Source: Rhizobium lentis (GTDB taxonomy: Bacteria > Pseudomonadota > Alphaproteobacteria > Rhizobiales > Rhizobiaceae). Taken from it: 64,000 bases of DNA. The translations under genes were made by a program, and so were the position numbers. The stretch covers positions 261,899 through 325,898 of the forward strand of contig NZ_CP071457.1 in NCBI RefSeq assembly GCF_017352135.1, given 5' to 3'. Under the pieces are notes generated by a model, which was given only the letters and a program-made list of their open reading frames with translations, was not told where the DNA came from and searched no databases. Position 1 is the first letter of the stretch, and every line of letters starts with the position of its first letter. This document shows, piece after piece, positions 25,933 to 34,715 of the stretch.

Positions 25933-26649
25933 ATGGCGTCGCTGATTCACGCAACTGATGATAGTGCAACATTTCAAGAAACTGACGTTATTTCTGGAAA
26001 TCTGCTTTCCAACGACTCGTCTGACAATGGCCATCTCTTCCTCCGGGCCTTTGACGGCGCCAGCGTTGGCGCTAAGAGCGGCATGAACCAGATCACCGAA
26101 ATCCAGGGCGAGTACGGCACCTTCTTCGTCAAGCCCGACGGCAGCTATACCTATGTTCTGAGCGATGCAGCCAAGATCGGCTTCACGAACGGCGAGCTGC
26201 TCCAGGAGAAGGTATCGTACAAGATCTCCGACGGCAGCGGCCATACCGATGTCGGCCTGTTCACGCTCAACATCCAGGGCGTCACCCAGAAGCCGATTGC
26301 TGTCGACGACGTCTACAGCTTCACCGAGGGCAGCGCCATCGGCGGCAACGTTCTGGACAACGACATTCCCGGCGACAACGGCAAGATGTTCCTGCGCCAG
26401 TTCCTGAGCACGCAGGTGGACTCGAAGGCTGATGCCGTAACCGATGTTCAGGGCACCTACGGCACGTTCCACGTCAAGGCTGACGGCACGTTCACCTATG
26501 ATCTGACGGCCGATCTGGATGCAGGCGTGACCTACACGGAAGTTCTGCGCTACTACAAGATCTCCGATGGCGAAGGCCATACGGACACTGCCAAGGTGAC
26601 GCTGAACATCCTCGGCACGGACGCTCTTCCCGACGGCGTCGGCGTTTGA
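25933..26649 (+). CDS. RapA-like adhesin with two cadherin-like (VCBS/Ra) domains
   Basis: The 238-residue protein consists of two similar domains of about 110 residues. Each opens with a DDxxxFxE..xxGNxLxND segment and ends with a YKISDG-GHTD segment (YKISDGSGHTD at about 96, YKISDGEGHTD at about 207), the cadherin-like or VCBS pattern with Asp-rich calcium sites. There is no N-terminal signal peptide, as expected for type I-secreted Rap proteins (PrsDE-dependent) of Rhizobium leguminosarum, where RapA2 is a calcium-dependent lectin of this size that binds exopolysaccharide. A role in attachment or biofilm is therefore likely. It is a single gene with a strong terminator after it. Confidence 0.82.
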   Translation: MASLIHATDDSATFQETDVISGNLLSNDSSDNGHLFLRAFDGASVGAKSGMNQITEIQGEYGTFFVKPDGSYTYVLSDAAKIGFTNGELLQEKVSYKISDGSGHTDVGLFTLNIQGVTQKPIAVDDVYSFTEGSAIGGNVLDNDIPGDNGKMFLRQFLSTQVDSKADAVTDVQGTYGTFHVKADGTFTYDLTADLDAGVTYTEVLRYYKISDGEGHTDTAKVTLNILGTDALPDGVGV

Positions 26650-26676
26650 TCCGCAGCAACAGATCAGTAAGACAAG

Positions 26677-26706
26677 ACGCCCGCCGCGCAATCGGCGGGC
26701 GTTTTC
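26677..26706 (+). terminator. Rho-independent terminator of the adhesin gene
   Basis: Perfect 10-bp GC-rich stem ACGCCCGCCG / CGGCGGGCGT with a 6-nt loop, followed by TTTT, starting 28 nt after the adhesin stop codon. Confidence 0.88.
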
Positions 26707-26808
26707 GTATATCCGCCACTCTTGGCGAAAGGCCGGGGATATAACCCTTTTTAGCTAGTTCTTATAAAAGCTGGGCGGGCGTAGTCTCGATGTGCGGAGG
26801 ACAAGCTC

Positions 26809-26997
26809 TTGACCGAACACATCGAACCTAAACAAATCGAGACCGACGATTTGACGAAAGTCTGGTCCGTAACCGAGTTCTGCGCTCGCCACCGGATAGA
26901 TGCCGAGGAGCAAGCATTGTTGCTCAGACTCTTCGGGCCATTTGCGACAGCCTGCGAGTTGCTTCATAATGCCAGGCGCGCGCCACGCTTCCGATAA
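26809..26997 (+). CDS. Small hypothetical protein, intact member of a two-copy family
   Basis: The 62-residue protein starts with TTG at 26809, with GGAGG 8 nt before it. The conserved core is WSVTEFCARHRID, then LLLRLFGPFA and ELLHNARR. A frame in the region 59079-59253 encodes a recognisable paralogue with the same spacing (GSVFEFARRYRL, LLMLYGPTA, DLLANARR), which is the main evidence that this is a real gene. It looks helical, without a membrane segment. Function unknown; the paralogue is frameshifted. Confidence 0.62.
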   Translation: MTEHIEPKQIETDDLTKVWSVTEFCARHRIDAEEQALLLRLFGPFATACELLHNARRAPRFR

Positions 26998-27104
26998 AAG
27001 CTCCGCACCGGTCGATGGCGTTTGCCGACTTTCTTGCCTCGGCGCGCTGAATTCGAGATTGCCATACCCTTGCTATCCCAGCGCGGCTGAGGAGGATCGC
27101 GTCC

Positions 27105-27743
27105 TCAGCCTTTCAGATAGCTGACGACGGCATCGGCGATCATTCCGCGATGGCGTTCGATGGTTTCGCCGTCCGAGAGATTGCGCCGGAAGATCGTGCC
27201 GAACGTATAGCGGTTCGAAACACGAAAGAAGCAGAAGGCGCTGATCATCAAGTGTACGTCGATCGGGTCGGCTTTGCGCCGAAAGACACCCTGGTCGAAG
27301 CCGCGCTCCAATATGCCGGCGATGGTTTCGATGACGGAGACGTTGAGATCGCGGATCGCTTCCGAACGGAGCATATGCGCGGCATGGTGGATGTTCTCGA
27401 TGCTGACGAGACGGACGAAATCCGGATTGGCCTCGTCGTGATCGAAGGTCGTCGAGATCAGCGTCCGCAATGCCGCTTCCGGCTCGAGATTGGAGAGGTG
27501 CAGATCGGCTTCCAGCGAGCGGATCTTGCGATAGGACTGTTCGAGAACGGCGAGATAGAGGCCCTCCTTGCTGCCGAAATAGTAATAGATCATCCGCTTT
27601 GATGTCCGCGTCTTCTCCGCGATGGAGTCGACACGGGCACCCGCCAGCCCATGCGTGGAGAACTCTTTGGTTGCGACGAGCAGGATGTCCTCCCTCGTCT
27701 GCTGTGGATCGTTCTTTCGGCCGTTTTCGCCCCGCTCCGCCAT
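27105..27743 (-). CDS. TetR-family transcriptional regulator
   Basis: The 212-residue protein has the TetR helix-turn-helix near its N terminus: REDILLVATKEFSTHGLAGA and RVDSIAEKTRTSKRMIYYYF, then GSKEGLYLAVLEQSY. The ligand domain shows no recognised motif beyond the DUF1956-like helical pattern. It is divergent from the TRAP transporter operon and a 16-bp palindrome lies between them, so it is the likely repressor of quinate/shikimate-type uptake and catabolism. Confidence 0.92.
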   Translation of the reverse strand: MAERGENGRKNDPQQTREDILLVATKEFSTHGLAGARVDSIAEKTRTSKRMIYYYFGSKEGLYLAVLEQSYRKIRSLEADLHLSNLEPEAALRTLISTTFDHDEANPDFVRLVSIENIHHAAHMLRSEAIRDLNVSVIETIAGILERGFDQGVFRRKADPIDVHLMISAFCFFRVSNRYTFGTIFRRNLSDGETIERHRGMIADAVVSYLKG

Positions 27744-27886
27744 GATCCTGCTTGCTGCGCCTTCTAAGTTACTGGTTTTTATACAGAATTACGACCATCA
27801 GCTTCGTTCGAAGCAGATACTTAACGTCTTCGTCTCAGTCAGTCTTATTCACGTTGATAGCATGTTTCAATAGATGGCGCTTGACA

Positions 27887-27902
27887 TACGAACTAGTTAG
27901 TA
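27887..27902. promoter_or_regulatory. Palindromic operator upstream of the TRAP operon
   Basis: TACGAACTAGTTAGTA: a 16-bp palindrome with two mismatches around a perfect AACTAGTT core. It abuts a TTGACA -35-like box at 27881-27886, so a bound repressor would block the promoter. Its place between the divergent TetR and TRAP genes makes the TetR protein the obvious ligand. Confidence 0.6.
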
Positions 27903-28009
27903 CATTTTGGAGAGGCGAACAGCGGAGGAGTTGGTCGCGACGGCAGTATCTTGGTCGTGACGCGCAATCGGGTGTCTACGACGGCCGAGGCCACGCTTGG
28001 GAGGAGCGA

Positions 28010-28573
28010 ATGACCCGTATCATCGATTTCTATTTCTTAGCGCTGAAGGTAACGATCGCGCTCCTGCTGGCGGGTATGGTTGTGCTGGTTTTCGGCAATG
28101 TCGTCCTTCGATACGCCTTCAACCAGGGCATTACGACTTCGGAGGAGCTGTCGCGCATATTTTTCGTATGGCTGACGTTCCTCGGCGCCGTCGTCGCAAT
28201 GCGCGAGCACGCGCATCTCGGGGTGGATTCGCTGATCACGCGGCTGCCGAAACCTGTCGCCAAATTCGCCGTGCTACTCGGTTACGGCATGATGCTCGCC
28301 GCCACATGGCTGATGATCAGCGGCAGCTGGACCCAGACGCTGATCAACCTTCACGTTTCCGCGCCGGCGACCGGTATCTCGATGGGCGTCTTCTACGGCG
28401 CCGGGCTTGCCTTCGGTGTGCCGGCGTTTTTCATCCTGCTCTGGGACGCTTTTGCCATCGCGACCGACCGCATCGACGTGACAACCGCTGCGCTCGTGCG
28501 CGACAGCGAGGAACAGGCGGCACTCGAAGATCCCGCGCAGACGGCTTTTCCCGTTTTGAAGCCGAAGCACTGA
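28010..28573 (+). CDS. dctQ: TRAP transporter small permease (DctQ)
   Basis: The 187-residue membrane protein has four hydrophobic segments, starting MTRIIDFYFLALKVTIALLL, with the DctQ motif ITTSEELSRIFFVWLTFLGA. Start 28010 is preferred over longer open frames because GGAGGAGCG stands just before the ATG and the TetR-controlled promoter lies upstream. It is the first gene of the TRAP operon and partners the large permease and binding protein that follow. Confidence 0.92.
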   Translation: MTRIIDFYFLALKVTIALLLAGMVVLVFGNVVLRYAFNQGITTSEELSRIFFVWLTFLGAVVAMREHAHLGVDSLITRLPKPVAKFAVLLGYGMMLAATWLMISGSWTQTLINLHVSAPATGISMGVFYGAGLAFGVPAFFILLWDAFAIATDRIDVTTAALVRDSEEQAALEDPAQTAFPVLKPKH

Positions 28574-28583
28574 GGAGCGCGTC

Positions 28584-29864
28584 ATGACCGTCACCATCTT
28601 CCTCGGCGCTCTTCTCGGCCCCATGGCGCTCGGCGTGCCGATTGCCTTTGCCCTCATCATCACCGGCGTGGCCCTGATGATGTATCTCGGCATGTTCGAC
28701 GCGCAGATCGTTGCGCAGAACGTGCTGAACGGCGCCGACAGCTTTCCGCTGATGGCCGTGCCTTTCTTCCTTCTGGCCGGCGAGGTGATGAACACCGGCG
28801 GCCTTTCGCGCCGCATCGTCAATCTCGCCATGGCCATGGTCGGCCATATCAGAGGCGGCCTCGGCTTCGTCGCGATCTTTGCGGCCTGCGTGCTGTCGAG
28901 CCTTTCCGGGTCGGCCGTTGCCGATGCGGCGGCGCTGGGCGCCCTGCTCTTCCCGATGATGCTGAAATCGGGTCATGATCCGGCCCGCGCCGGCGGTCTG
29001 CTGGCCTCGGCTTCGATTATCGGTCCGATCATTCCGCCTTCGATCGGCTTCATCCTTTATGGCGTCATCGGCGGAGTCTCGATCACCAAACTGTTCCTGG
29101 CCGGCATTGTCCCTGGCCTGCTGATCGCGGCTGCCCTCTGCGTCACGTGGCTGATCGTGGCGCGCAAAGAGCAGTTCGCCCTGCCGCCGAAGCAAAGCGG
29201 TGCGGTGCGGATGAAGGCATTCGTCGAAAGCATCTGGGCGCTGATGCTTCCCGTCATCATCATCGTCGGCCTGAAATTCGGCGTGTTCACGCCGACCGAA
29301 GCCGGCGTCGTCGCGGCGGTCTATTCGCTTTTCGTGTCGATGGTCGTCTATCGCGAACTGCCGCCGTCGCGGCTGTTCGAGGTGTTCGTCGCCGCCGCGA
29401 AAATCACCTCGGTGGTGATGTTCCTGGTGGCATGCGCGGCCGTTTCCGCCTGGCTGATCACTGTCGCCGACGTGCCCGGCGAGCTTGCGGCCCTCGTCGA
29501 GCCGCTCATGGACAACCAGACGCTGCTGCTGCTTGCCATCATGGTGCTCATTGTCGTCGTCGGCACCGCCATGGACATGACGCCGACGATACTGGTCATG
29601 ACGCCGGTGCTGATGCCCATCATCAAGCAGGCGGGGATCGATCCGGTCTATTTCGGCGTCTTGTTCATCATCAACAATTCGATCGGCCTGATAACCCCGC
29701 CGGTTGGCACGGTGCTCAACGTCATCTGCGGCGTTTCCAAGCTTTCGATGGAAGATCTGATGAAGGGCGTCATTCCCTTCATGATCGCCGAACTGATCGT
29801 TCTCTTTCTGCTCGTCCTTTTCCCCGTGCTGGTGACCGCTCCGGTCGCCTGGTTCGGGCACTGA
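28584..29864 (+). CDS. dctM: TRAP transporter large permease (DctM)
   Basis: The 426-residue protein with about 12 membrane segments is the ion-coupled transport subunit. Family motifs include LFPMMLKSGHDPARAGGLLA, IGPIIPPSIGFILYGV and FGVLFIINNSIGLITPPVG. It follows dctQ by 10 nt with GAGGAGCG before the start. A long opposite-strand open frame across it is a composition shadow. Confidence 0.95.
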   Translation: MTVTIFLGALLGPMALGVPIAFALIITGVALMMYLGMFDAQIVAQNVLNGADSFPLMAVPFFLLAGEVMNTGGLSRRIVNLAMAMVGHIRGGLGFVAIFAACVLSSLSGSAVADAAALGALLFPMMLKSGHDPARAGGLLASASIIGPIIPPSIGFILYGVIGGVSITKLFLAGIVPGLLIAAALCVTWLIVARKEQFALPPKQSGAVRMKAFVESIWALMLPVIIIVGLKFGVFTPTEAGVVAAVYSLFVSMVVYRELPPSRLFEVFVAAAKITSVVMFLVACAAVSAWLITVADVPGELAALVEPLMDNQTLLLLAIMVLIVVVGTAMDMTPTILVMTPVLMPIIKQAGIDPVYFGVLFIINNSIGLITPPVGTVLNVICGVSKLSMEDLMKGVIPFMIAELIVLFLLVLFPVLVTAPVAWFGH

Positions 29865-29935
29865 CTTCGCCGATGACGGCGATGAAATTTCAACGCGGCC
29901 GGAGGGAGATGCCGGCCTTATCCTGGGAGGAAAAC

Positions 29936-30952
29936 ATGCTGAATAGATTGACGAAACTGGCGCTGGGACTGGCCTTTCCCATTGCCCTCTTGGCAAGCGG
30001 GCCTGCGATGGCCGAAATCCGCGAACACAGCCTGAAATTCGCCGCCGCCAACAACAAGGGCCATCCCCAGGTCATGGGCATGGAGAAATTCGCCGAGCTG
30101 GTGAAGGAAAAGAGCGGCGGCAAGATCGAGGTCAAGCTGTTTCCGGGCGGCGTGCTCGGCGGCGACGTGCAGACGGTATCGGCGCTGCAGGGCGGCGTGA
30201 TCGAGATGACGGTGCTCAACGCCGGCATTCTCGCAAGCAACGTCAAGCAGTTCGGCGCCGTCGACCTGCCCTTCCTCTTCAACGGCGGCGAAGAGGCCGA
30301 CAAGGTGATGGACGGCGCCTTCGGCACCGGCCTGATGAAGCTTCTGCCCGACACCGGCCTCGTCGGTCTCGCTTATTGGGAACTCGGCTTCCGCAACCTC
30401 ACCAACAACCGTCATCCCGTCACCAAGCTCGAGGATATCAAGGGCCTGAAGATCCGCACGATCCAGTCGCCGATCCCGATAGAGCTCTTTAACAGCCTGG
30501 GCGCCAACGCCGTGCCCCTGCCCTACACGGAGCTTTATACGGCGCTCGAAACCGGCACCGTCGACGGCCAGGAGAACCCGGCCGCCAACATCATCAACGC
30601 CAAATTCTTCGAAGTGCAGAAGTACATGACGATCACACGTCACCAGTACAATCCGCAGATCGTACTCATCAGCAAGAAGTTCTGGGACAGCCTGAACGAC
30701 GAGGAAAAGGCGGTCTTCCAGTCCTCCGCGACCGAAGCCCGCGATTATCAGCGCAAGGTTTCAAGAGAGCTGGATGGCAAGGCGATCGAGGAAATCAAAA
30801 AAACCGGCATGGAAGTCGCCGAACTCAGCCCGGAAGAAACGCAGAAACTGCGCGACGCCGTGAAGCCGCTGATCGAGAAATTCACGGCGCAAATCGGTGC
30901 GGACACCGTCACGCAGCTCTTCAAGGAGCTCGACACGGTTCGCGGCAAGTAA
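29936..30952 (+). CDS. dctP: TRAP transporter substrate-binding protein (DctP)
   Basis: The 338-residue periplasmic protein has a signal peptide (MLNRLTKLALGLAFPIALLA, cleavage around AMAEI) and DctP-family motifs: the conserved Arg region GLKIRTIQSPI and the LYTALETGTVDGQENP segment. Start 29936 is set by GGGAGGAAAAC just before the ATG. The mature protein would bind an organic acid; shikimate or quinate is inferred from the next two genes. Confidence 0.93.
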   Translation: MLNRLTKLALGLAFPIALLASGPAMAEIREHSLKFAAANNKGHPQVMGMEKFAELVKEKSGGKIEVKLFPGGVLGGDVQTVSALQGGVIEMTVLNAGILASNVKQFGAVDLPFLFNGGEEADKVMDGAFGTGLMKLLPDTGLVGLAYWELGFRNLTNNRHPVTKLEDIKGLKIRTIQSPIPIELFNSLGANAVPLPYTELYTALETGTVDGQENPAANIINAKFFEVQKYMTITRHQYNPQIVLISKKFWDSLNDEEKAVFQSSATEARDYQRKVSRELDGKAIEEIKKTGMEVAELSPEETQKLRDAVKPLIEKFTAQIGADTVTQLFKELDTVRGK

Positions 30953-30960
30953 GCCGATCA

Positions 30961-30985
30961 GGGCCCGCAGCACGCCTGCGGGCCC
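30961..30985 (+). terminator. Hairpin after dctP (possible attenuator)
   Basis: Perfect 10-bp stem GGGCCCGCAG / CTGCGGGCCC with a 5-nt loop between dctP and the aroE-like gene. No T tract follows, so it may protect the upstream mRNA or lower expression of the downstream genes instead of ending transcription. Confidence 0.45.
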
Positions 30986-31016
30986 TTCCCCTCACGAGAA
31001 AAACGGGAATTGGCAG

Positions 31017-31877
31017 ATGGCCGAGACACTCCTGAAACCGTTGAAGGCCGGGCTGATCGGCTCCGGCATCCAGGCCTCGCTGACGCCTGCCATGCATATG
31101 CGGGAAGGTGCTGCGCAGGGGCTTGACTACGACTATGAGCTGATCGATCTCATCAAGCTGAACGCCTCGCCGGCCGATCTTCCACGGCTGATCAAAGATG
31201 CCGAAGCGCGTGGACTTGCCGGCCTCAACATCACCCATCCCTGCAAGCAGCTCGTCATTGCCCTGCTCGACGAGTTGTCGCCTGAAGCCCGGGCGCTCGG
31301 TGCAGTCAACACCGTCGTCCTGAAGGACAACAGGCGCTTTGGGCACAATACCGACTGGTGGGGCTTCGCCGAAAGTTTCCGGCGCGGGCTGCCGCAAGCC
31401 GATCTTTCCTCGGCCGTGCAACTCGGAGCAGGCGGAGCGGGTGTCGCAACCGCCTATGCGATCCTGATGCTTGGCCTGAAGAGACTGACGGTCTTCGATC
31501 GCGAGCATGAGCGCGCCGCCGATCTGGCTGAAACGATGTCCGCACTCTTTCCCGGGGCATCGGTTACTGCAGGAACCGATCTTGAGGCCGCGATGAAAGA
31601 GGCAGCCGGGCTGATCCACGCGACGCCAACAGGTATGGCCAAATATCCCGGCACCCCGCTCCCGCCCGAATTCCTGGAAGCGCGGCATTGGGTCGCCGAA
31701 ATCGTCTATTTTCCGCTGGAAACCGAGCTTCTGCGCCAGGCAGGGCAGCGCGGCTGCAGGACGCTCGACGGGGGCGGCATGGCGGTCTTCCAGGCCGTCG
31801 CCGCTTTTCGCCTGATCACTGGCAGGGAGCCAAATATCGGCCGCATGCTTGCGCATTTCAAGACGATGACGACTTAG
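31017..31877 (+). CDS. Shikimate dehydrogenase-like protein
   Basis: The 286-residue enzyme belongs to the AroE/YdiB/quinate dehydrogenase family. It has GLIGSGIQASLTPAMH for substrate binding, NITHPCKQ with the catalytic Lys, GAVNTVVLKDNRRFGHNTDW with the catalytic Asp, and the nucleotide fold LGAGGAGVATAYAI. It would interconvert shikimate or quinate with the 3-dehydro compounds. A catabolic role is likely because a 3-dehydroshikimate dehydratase-like gene follows 24 nt later and a TRAP importer precedes. Confidence 0.92.
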   Translation: MAETLLKPLKAGLIGSGIQASLTPAMHMREGAAQGLDYDYELIDLIKLNASPADLPRLIKDAEARGLAGLNITHPCKQLVIALLDELSPEARALGAVNTVVLKDNRRFGHNTDWWGFAESFRRGLPQADLSSAVQLGAGGAGVATAYAILMLGLKRLTVFDREHERAADLAETMSALFPGASVTAGTDLEAAMKEAAGLIHATPTGMAKYPGTPLPPEFLEARHWVAEIVYFPLETELLRQAGQRGCRTLDGGGMAVFQAVAAFRLITGREPNIGRMLAHFKTMTT

Positions 31878-31901
31878 CAGCAACCAAGCGAGGACCATCC
31901 G

Positions 31902-33791
31902 ATGAAGACATCGATTGCGACTGTTTCGCTGAGCGGCGACCTCCGCGACAAGCTGGAGGCGATTGCCAAGGCCGGCTTCGACGGGGTGGAGATTTTCGAG
32001 AACGATTTCCTGATCTTCGACGAGAGTCCGAAGGAGGTCGGCCGCATGGTGCGCGATCTCGGCATGGAAATCACGCTCTTTCAGCCGTTCCGCGATTTCG
32101 AAGGCATGCCGGAGCCGCTGCGCAGCCGCACCTTCGACCGGGCGGAGCGTAAGTTCGATGTCATGCAGGAGATGGGCACCGACCTTGTGCTCGTCTGCTC
32201 GAACGTTTCGCCGGCTGCCCTCGGCGGTCTCGACCGGGCGGCGGCGGATTTTCGTGAACTTGGCGAGCGCGCCGCCAAACGCGGCCTGCGCGTCGGCTAC
32301 GAGGCGCTTGCCTGGGGCCGCCACATCCACGATCACCGCGACGCCTGGGAAATCGTCCGGCGGGCCGATCATCCCAATATCGGCCTGATCCTCGACAGCT
32401 TTCATACGCTGTCGCGCAAGATCGACGTCAATTCGATCCGGTCGATCCCGAAGGAGAAGATCTTCATCATCCAGCTTGCCGATGCGCCGCTGATCGACAT
32501 GGATCTGCTCTACTGGAGCCGGCACTTCCGCAACATGCCGGGTGAGGGCGATCTGCCGGTGCTCGACTTCATGAAGGCCGTGGCCGCCACCGGCTATGAC
32601 GGTTTTCTCTCGCTCGAGATATTCAACGACCAGTTCCGCGGCGGTTCGCCGAGCGCGATCGCCGTCGACGGCCGCCGCTCGCTAATCTATCTCGGCGACC
32701 AGGTAAAGCGGCAGCAGCCGGAGAGCGCGCTGCCGGTGCCGGCCATGCCGCCGCGTGCTGCCGTCGAAGGCATCGCCTTCATCGAGTTCGCTGCCGATGA
32801 GGACGAGGCGGCGGAACTCGAGACGCTGTTTGCCAGCCTGGGGTTCCGCAAGGCGGCCAAGCACAAGACCAAGCGTGTGACGGTCTTCCGTCAGGGCGCC
32901 ATCAATCTCGTCGTCAATACCGAGCGGAGAGGCTTTGCCAGCGCCTCCTATGCCGTCCACGGCACCTCGGCCTATGCCGCGGGCCTGATGGTGGACGATG
33001 CCGAGGCAGCCTTGCAGCGCGCGATCGCGCTCGGCGCCGAACGCTTTGCGCAAACGCTCGACGCTGGCGAGATCGAGATGCCGGCGGTGCGCGGCGTCGG
33101 TGGAGGAGTGCTCTATTTTCTCGATCGCAAGACGGACCTTGGCCGCATCTGGGAGATCGAATTCGATGCGATCGATGACGGTGCTGCTCCCCAGCCGGCC
33201 GGGCTGCAGTCGATCGATCATATGGCGCAGACGATGAAATACGAGGAGCTGCTCACCTGGCTGTTATTTTACACCTCGCTCGTCGAGGCTGAAAAGACGC
33301 CGATGGTCGATATCGTCGATCCCTCCGGCATCGTCCGGAGCCAGGTGGTCGAGAACGGGGAAGGCTCGCTGCGCATCACCATGAACGGGGCGGAAAACCG
33401 CAACACGCTCGCCGGCCGCTTTATCGCCGATACGTTCGGATCCGGCATCCAGCATCTCGCCTTCCGAACCGACGACATCTTCGCCACCGCCGCAGCCCTT
33501 GCCGCAAACGGCTTCGTCCCGCTGACAATTTCGCCGAACTATTATGACGATCTCGAGGCCCGCTTCGGTCTTGACGCCGATTTCGCCGACCGCCTCAAGG
33601 CCAACAACATCCTCTATGACCGCGACGACTTCGGCGAATATTTCCAGCTCTACAGCCCGACCTACGGCGAGGGCTTGTTTTTCGAGATCGTCGAAAGGCG
33701 CGGCTATCGCGGCTATGGCGCGGCGAACGCCATCTTCAGGATCGCGGCGCTGAGGAAACATCTGAGGCCGGCGGGCCTACCGCGCGCCTGA
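31902..33791 (+). CDS. quiC: Bifunctional TIM-barrel/HPPD-like protein, 3-dehydroshikimate dehydratase (QuiC-like)
   Basis: The 629-residue protein is a fusion. The N-terminal half (about 1-280) is an AP-endonuclease 2-type TIM barrel (STLSGDL-like start, VEIFENDFLIFDESP, GYEALAWGRHIHDHRDAWEI, GLILDSFHTLSR, FLSLEIFNDQFRG) with metal-binding Glu, His and Asp residues. The C-terminal half (about 290-629) resembles 4-hydroxyphenylpyruvate dioxygenase/VOC domains (IEFAADEDEAAEL, GIQHLAFRTDDIFATAAAL). This two-domain layout matches QuiC1-type 3-dehydroshikimate dehydratases, which make protocatechuate. It closes the TRAP/shikimate operon. Confidence 0.88.
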   Translation: MKTSIATVSLSGDLRDKLEAIAKAGFDGVEIFENDFLIFDESPKEVGRMVRDLGMEITLFQPFRDFEGMPEPLRSRTFDRAERKFDVMQEMGTDLVLVCSNVSPAALGGLDRAAADFRELGERAAKRGLRVGYEALAWGRHIHDHRDAWEIVRRADHPNIGLILDSFHTLSRKIDVNSIRSIPKEKIFIIQLADAPLIDMDLLYWSRHFRNMPGEGDLPVLDFMKAVAATGYDGFLSLEIFNDQFRGGSPSAIAVDGRRSLIYLGDQVKRQQPESALPVPAMPPRAAVEGIAFIEFAADEDEAAELETLFASLGFRKAAKHKTKRVTVFRQGAINLVVNTERRGFASASYAVHGTSAYAAGLMVDDAEAALQRAIALGAERFAQTLDAGEIEMPAVRGVGGGVLYFLDRKTDLGRIWEIEFDAIDDGAAPQPAGLQSIDHMAQTMKYEELLTWLLFYTSLVEAEKTPMVDIVDPSGIVRSQVVENGEGSLRITMNGAENRNTLAGRFIADTFGSGIQHLAFRTDDIFATAAALAANGFVPLTISPNYYDDLEARFGLDADFADRLKANNILYDRDDFGEYFQLYSPTYGEGLFFEIVERRGYRGYGAANAIFRIAALRKHLRPAGLPRA

Positions 33792-33906
33792 GTCGCCTAT
33801 CAGGCAGAGGTGCGCAGCATCAAATCGGCACCGGGAAGGATGCGGGCGGGAAACACGAGCTGGCGTTGGCTGGTGCGGAATTCCCCTCCCCTGTCCTCGC
33901 AGATAC

Positions 33907-34671
33907 CTATCGCGTGGTATAGCCGCCGTCGACGACCAGCACTTCGCCGGTGACATAACTTGCCGCCGCCGAGCAGAGAAACAGCGCCGCACCCGCCACC
34001 TCTTCCGGCTGCCCGACACGCCCCATCGGCGTCATGTCCCGCCAGGTCGGGAACCAGTCGGGATTGGCGATGCCGCCGCGGGACATATCGGTCTCGATAT
34101 AGCCGGGAGCAATGGCGTTGACGCGGATGTTCTCGGCGGCGACTTCGCTCGCCAGGCTCTTCGTCATCATATGGACCGCTGCCTTGGAGGCGTTGTAGGC
34201 GACCTGGTTCTGGGGAATGTTGGATACGATGCCGGAGATCGAGCCGATATTGAGAATGACGCCGCCGCCTTGGCGCCGCATGGGGGCAAGTGCTGCGCGG
34301 CAGGCGCGAAAGACGGCGTCGACATTGACGGTCATGATCTCGCGCCAGACGGCATCGGAGAAATCGCCGCTGTCGCCATGAATGGCAATGCCGGCATTGT
34401 TGACGAGGATATCGAGCCGGCCGGCTCGTGCCAGGGTCTCAGCAACGAGCACAGCGGCGGCGCTATCCTTCATCATGTCGGCAGCGATGAAGGCGCAATC
34501 GACGCCGGCCCTGGCGAGCCGGTCTTTCGCCGCCGCGCTGCGGGTTCGTCCGCTGATGATGACCTTGGCTCCCGCTTCGCCGAGTGCCTCGGCGATTGCC
34601 AGTCCGATGCCGCGCGTGCCGCCGGTGACAAGCGCCACCTGGCCGTTCAGGCGAAATCTGTCGAAGATCAT
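33907..34671 (-). CDS. Short-chain dehydrogenase/reductase (SDR)
   Basis: The 254-residue classical SDR has the cofactor motif VTGGTRGIGLAIAEALGEAG, NNAGIAIHG, the catalytic Tyr/Lys in YNASKAAVHMMTKSL, and PGYIETDMSRG. The start MIFDRFRLNG at 34671 matches the family; a longer open frame upstream lacks similarity. It is the last gene of a minus-strand set with a second SDR and a sugar ABC importer, so it may oxidise a sugar or polyol taken up by that system. Confidence 0.93.
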   Translation of the reverse strand: MIFDRFRLNGQVALVTGGTRGIGLAIAEALGEAGAKVIISGRTRSAAAKDRLARAGVDCAFIAADMMKDSAAAVLVAETLARAGRLDILVNNAGIAIHGDSGDFSDAVWREIMTVNVDAVFRACRAALAPMRRQGGGVILNIGSISGIVSNIPQNQVAYNASKAAVHMMTKSLASEVAAENIRVNAIAPGYIETDMSRGGIANPDWFPTWRDMTPMGRVGQPEEVAGAALFLCSAAASYVTGEVLVVDGGYTTR

Positions 34672-34715
34672 GGCCGATTCCTTTCTGCGGTTGTAAGAGG
34701 GCCGGCACATCCCTC

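Noticed and set aside
28431..29996. 521-codon minus-strand open frame rich in His, Asp and Gly
   Set aside because: Opposite to dctM; charged low-complexity translation is the mirror of hydrophobic codons.
30921..32525. 534-codon minus-strand open frame opposite the aroE-like and quiC genes
   Set aside because: No motifs; the plus-strand genes are unambiguous.
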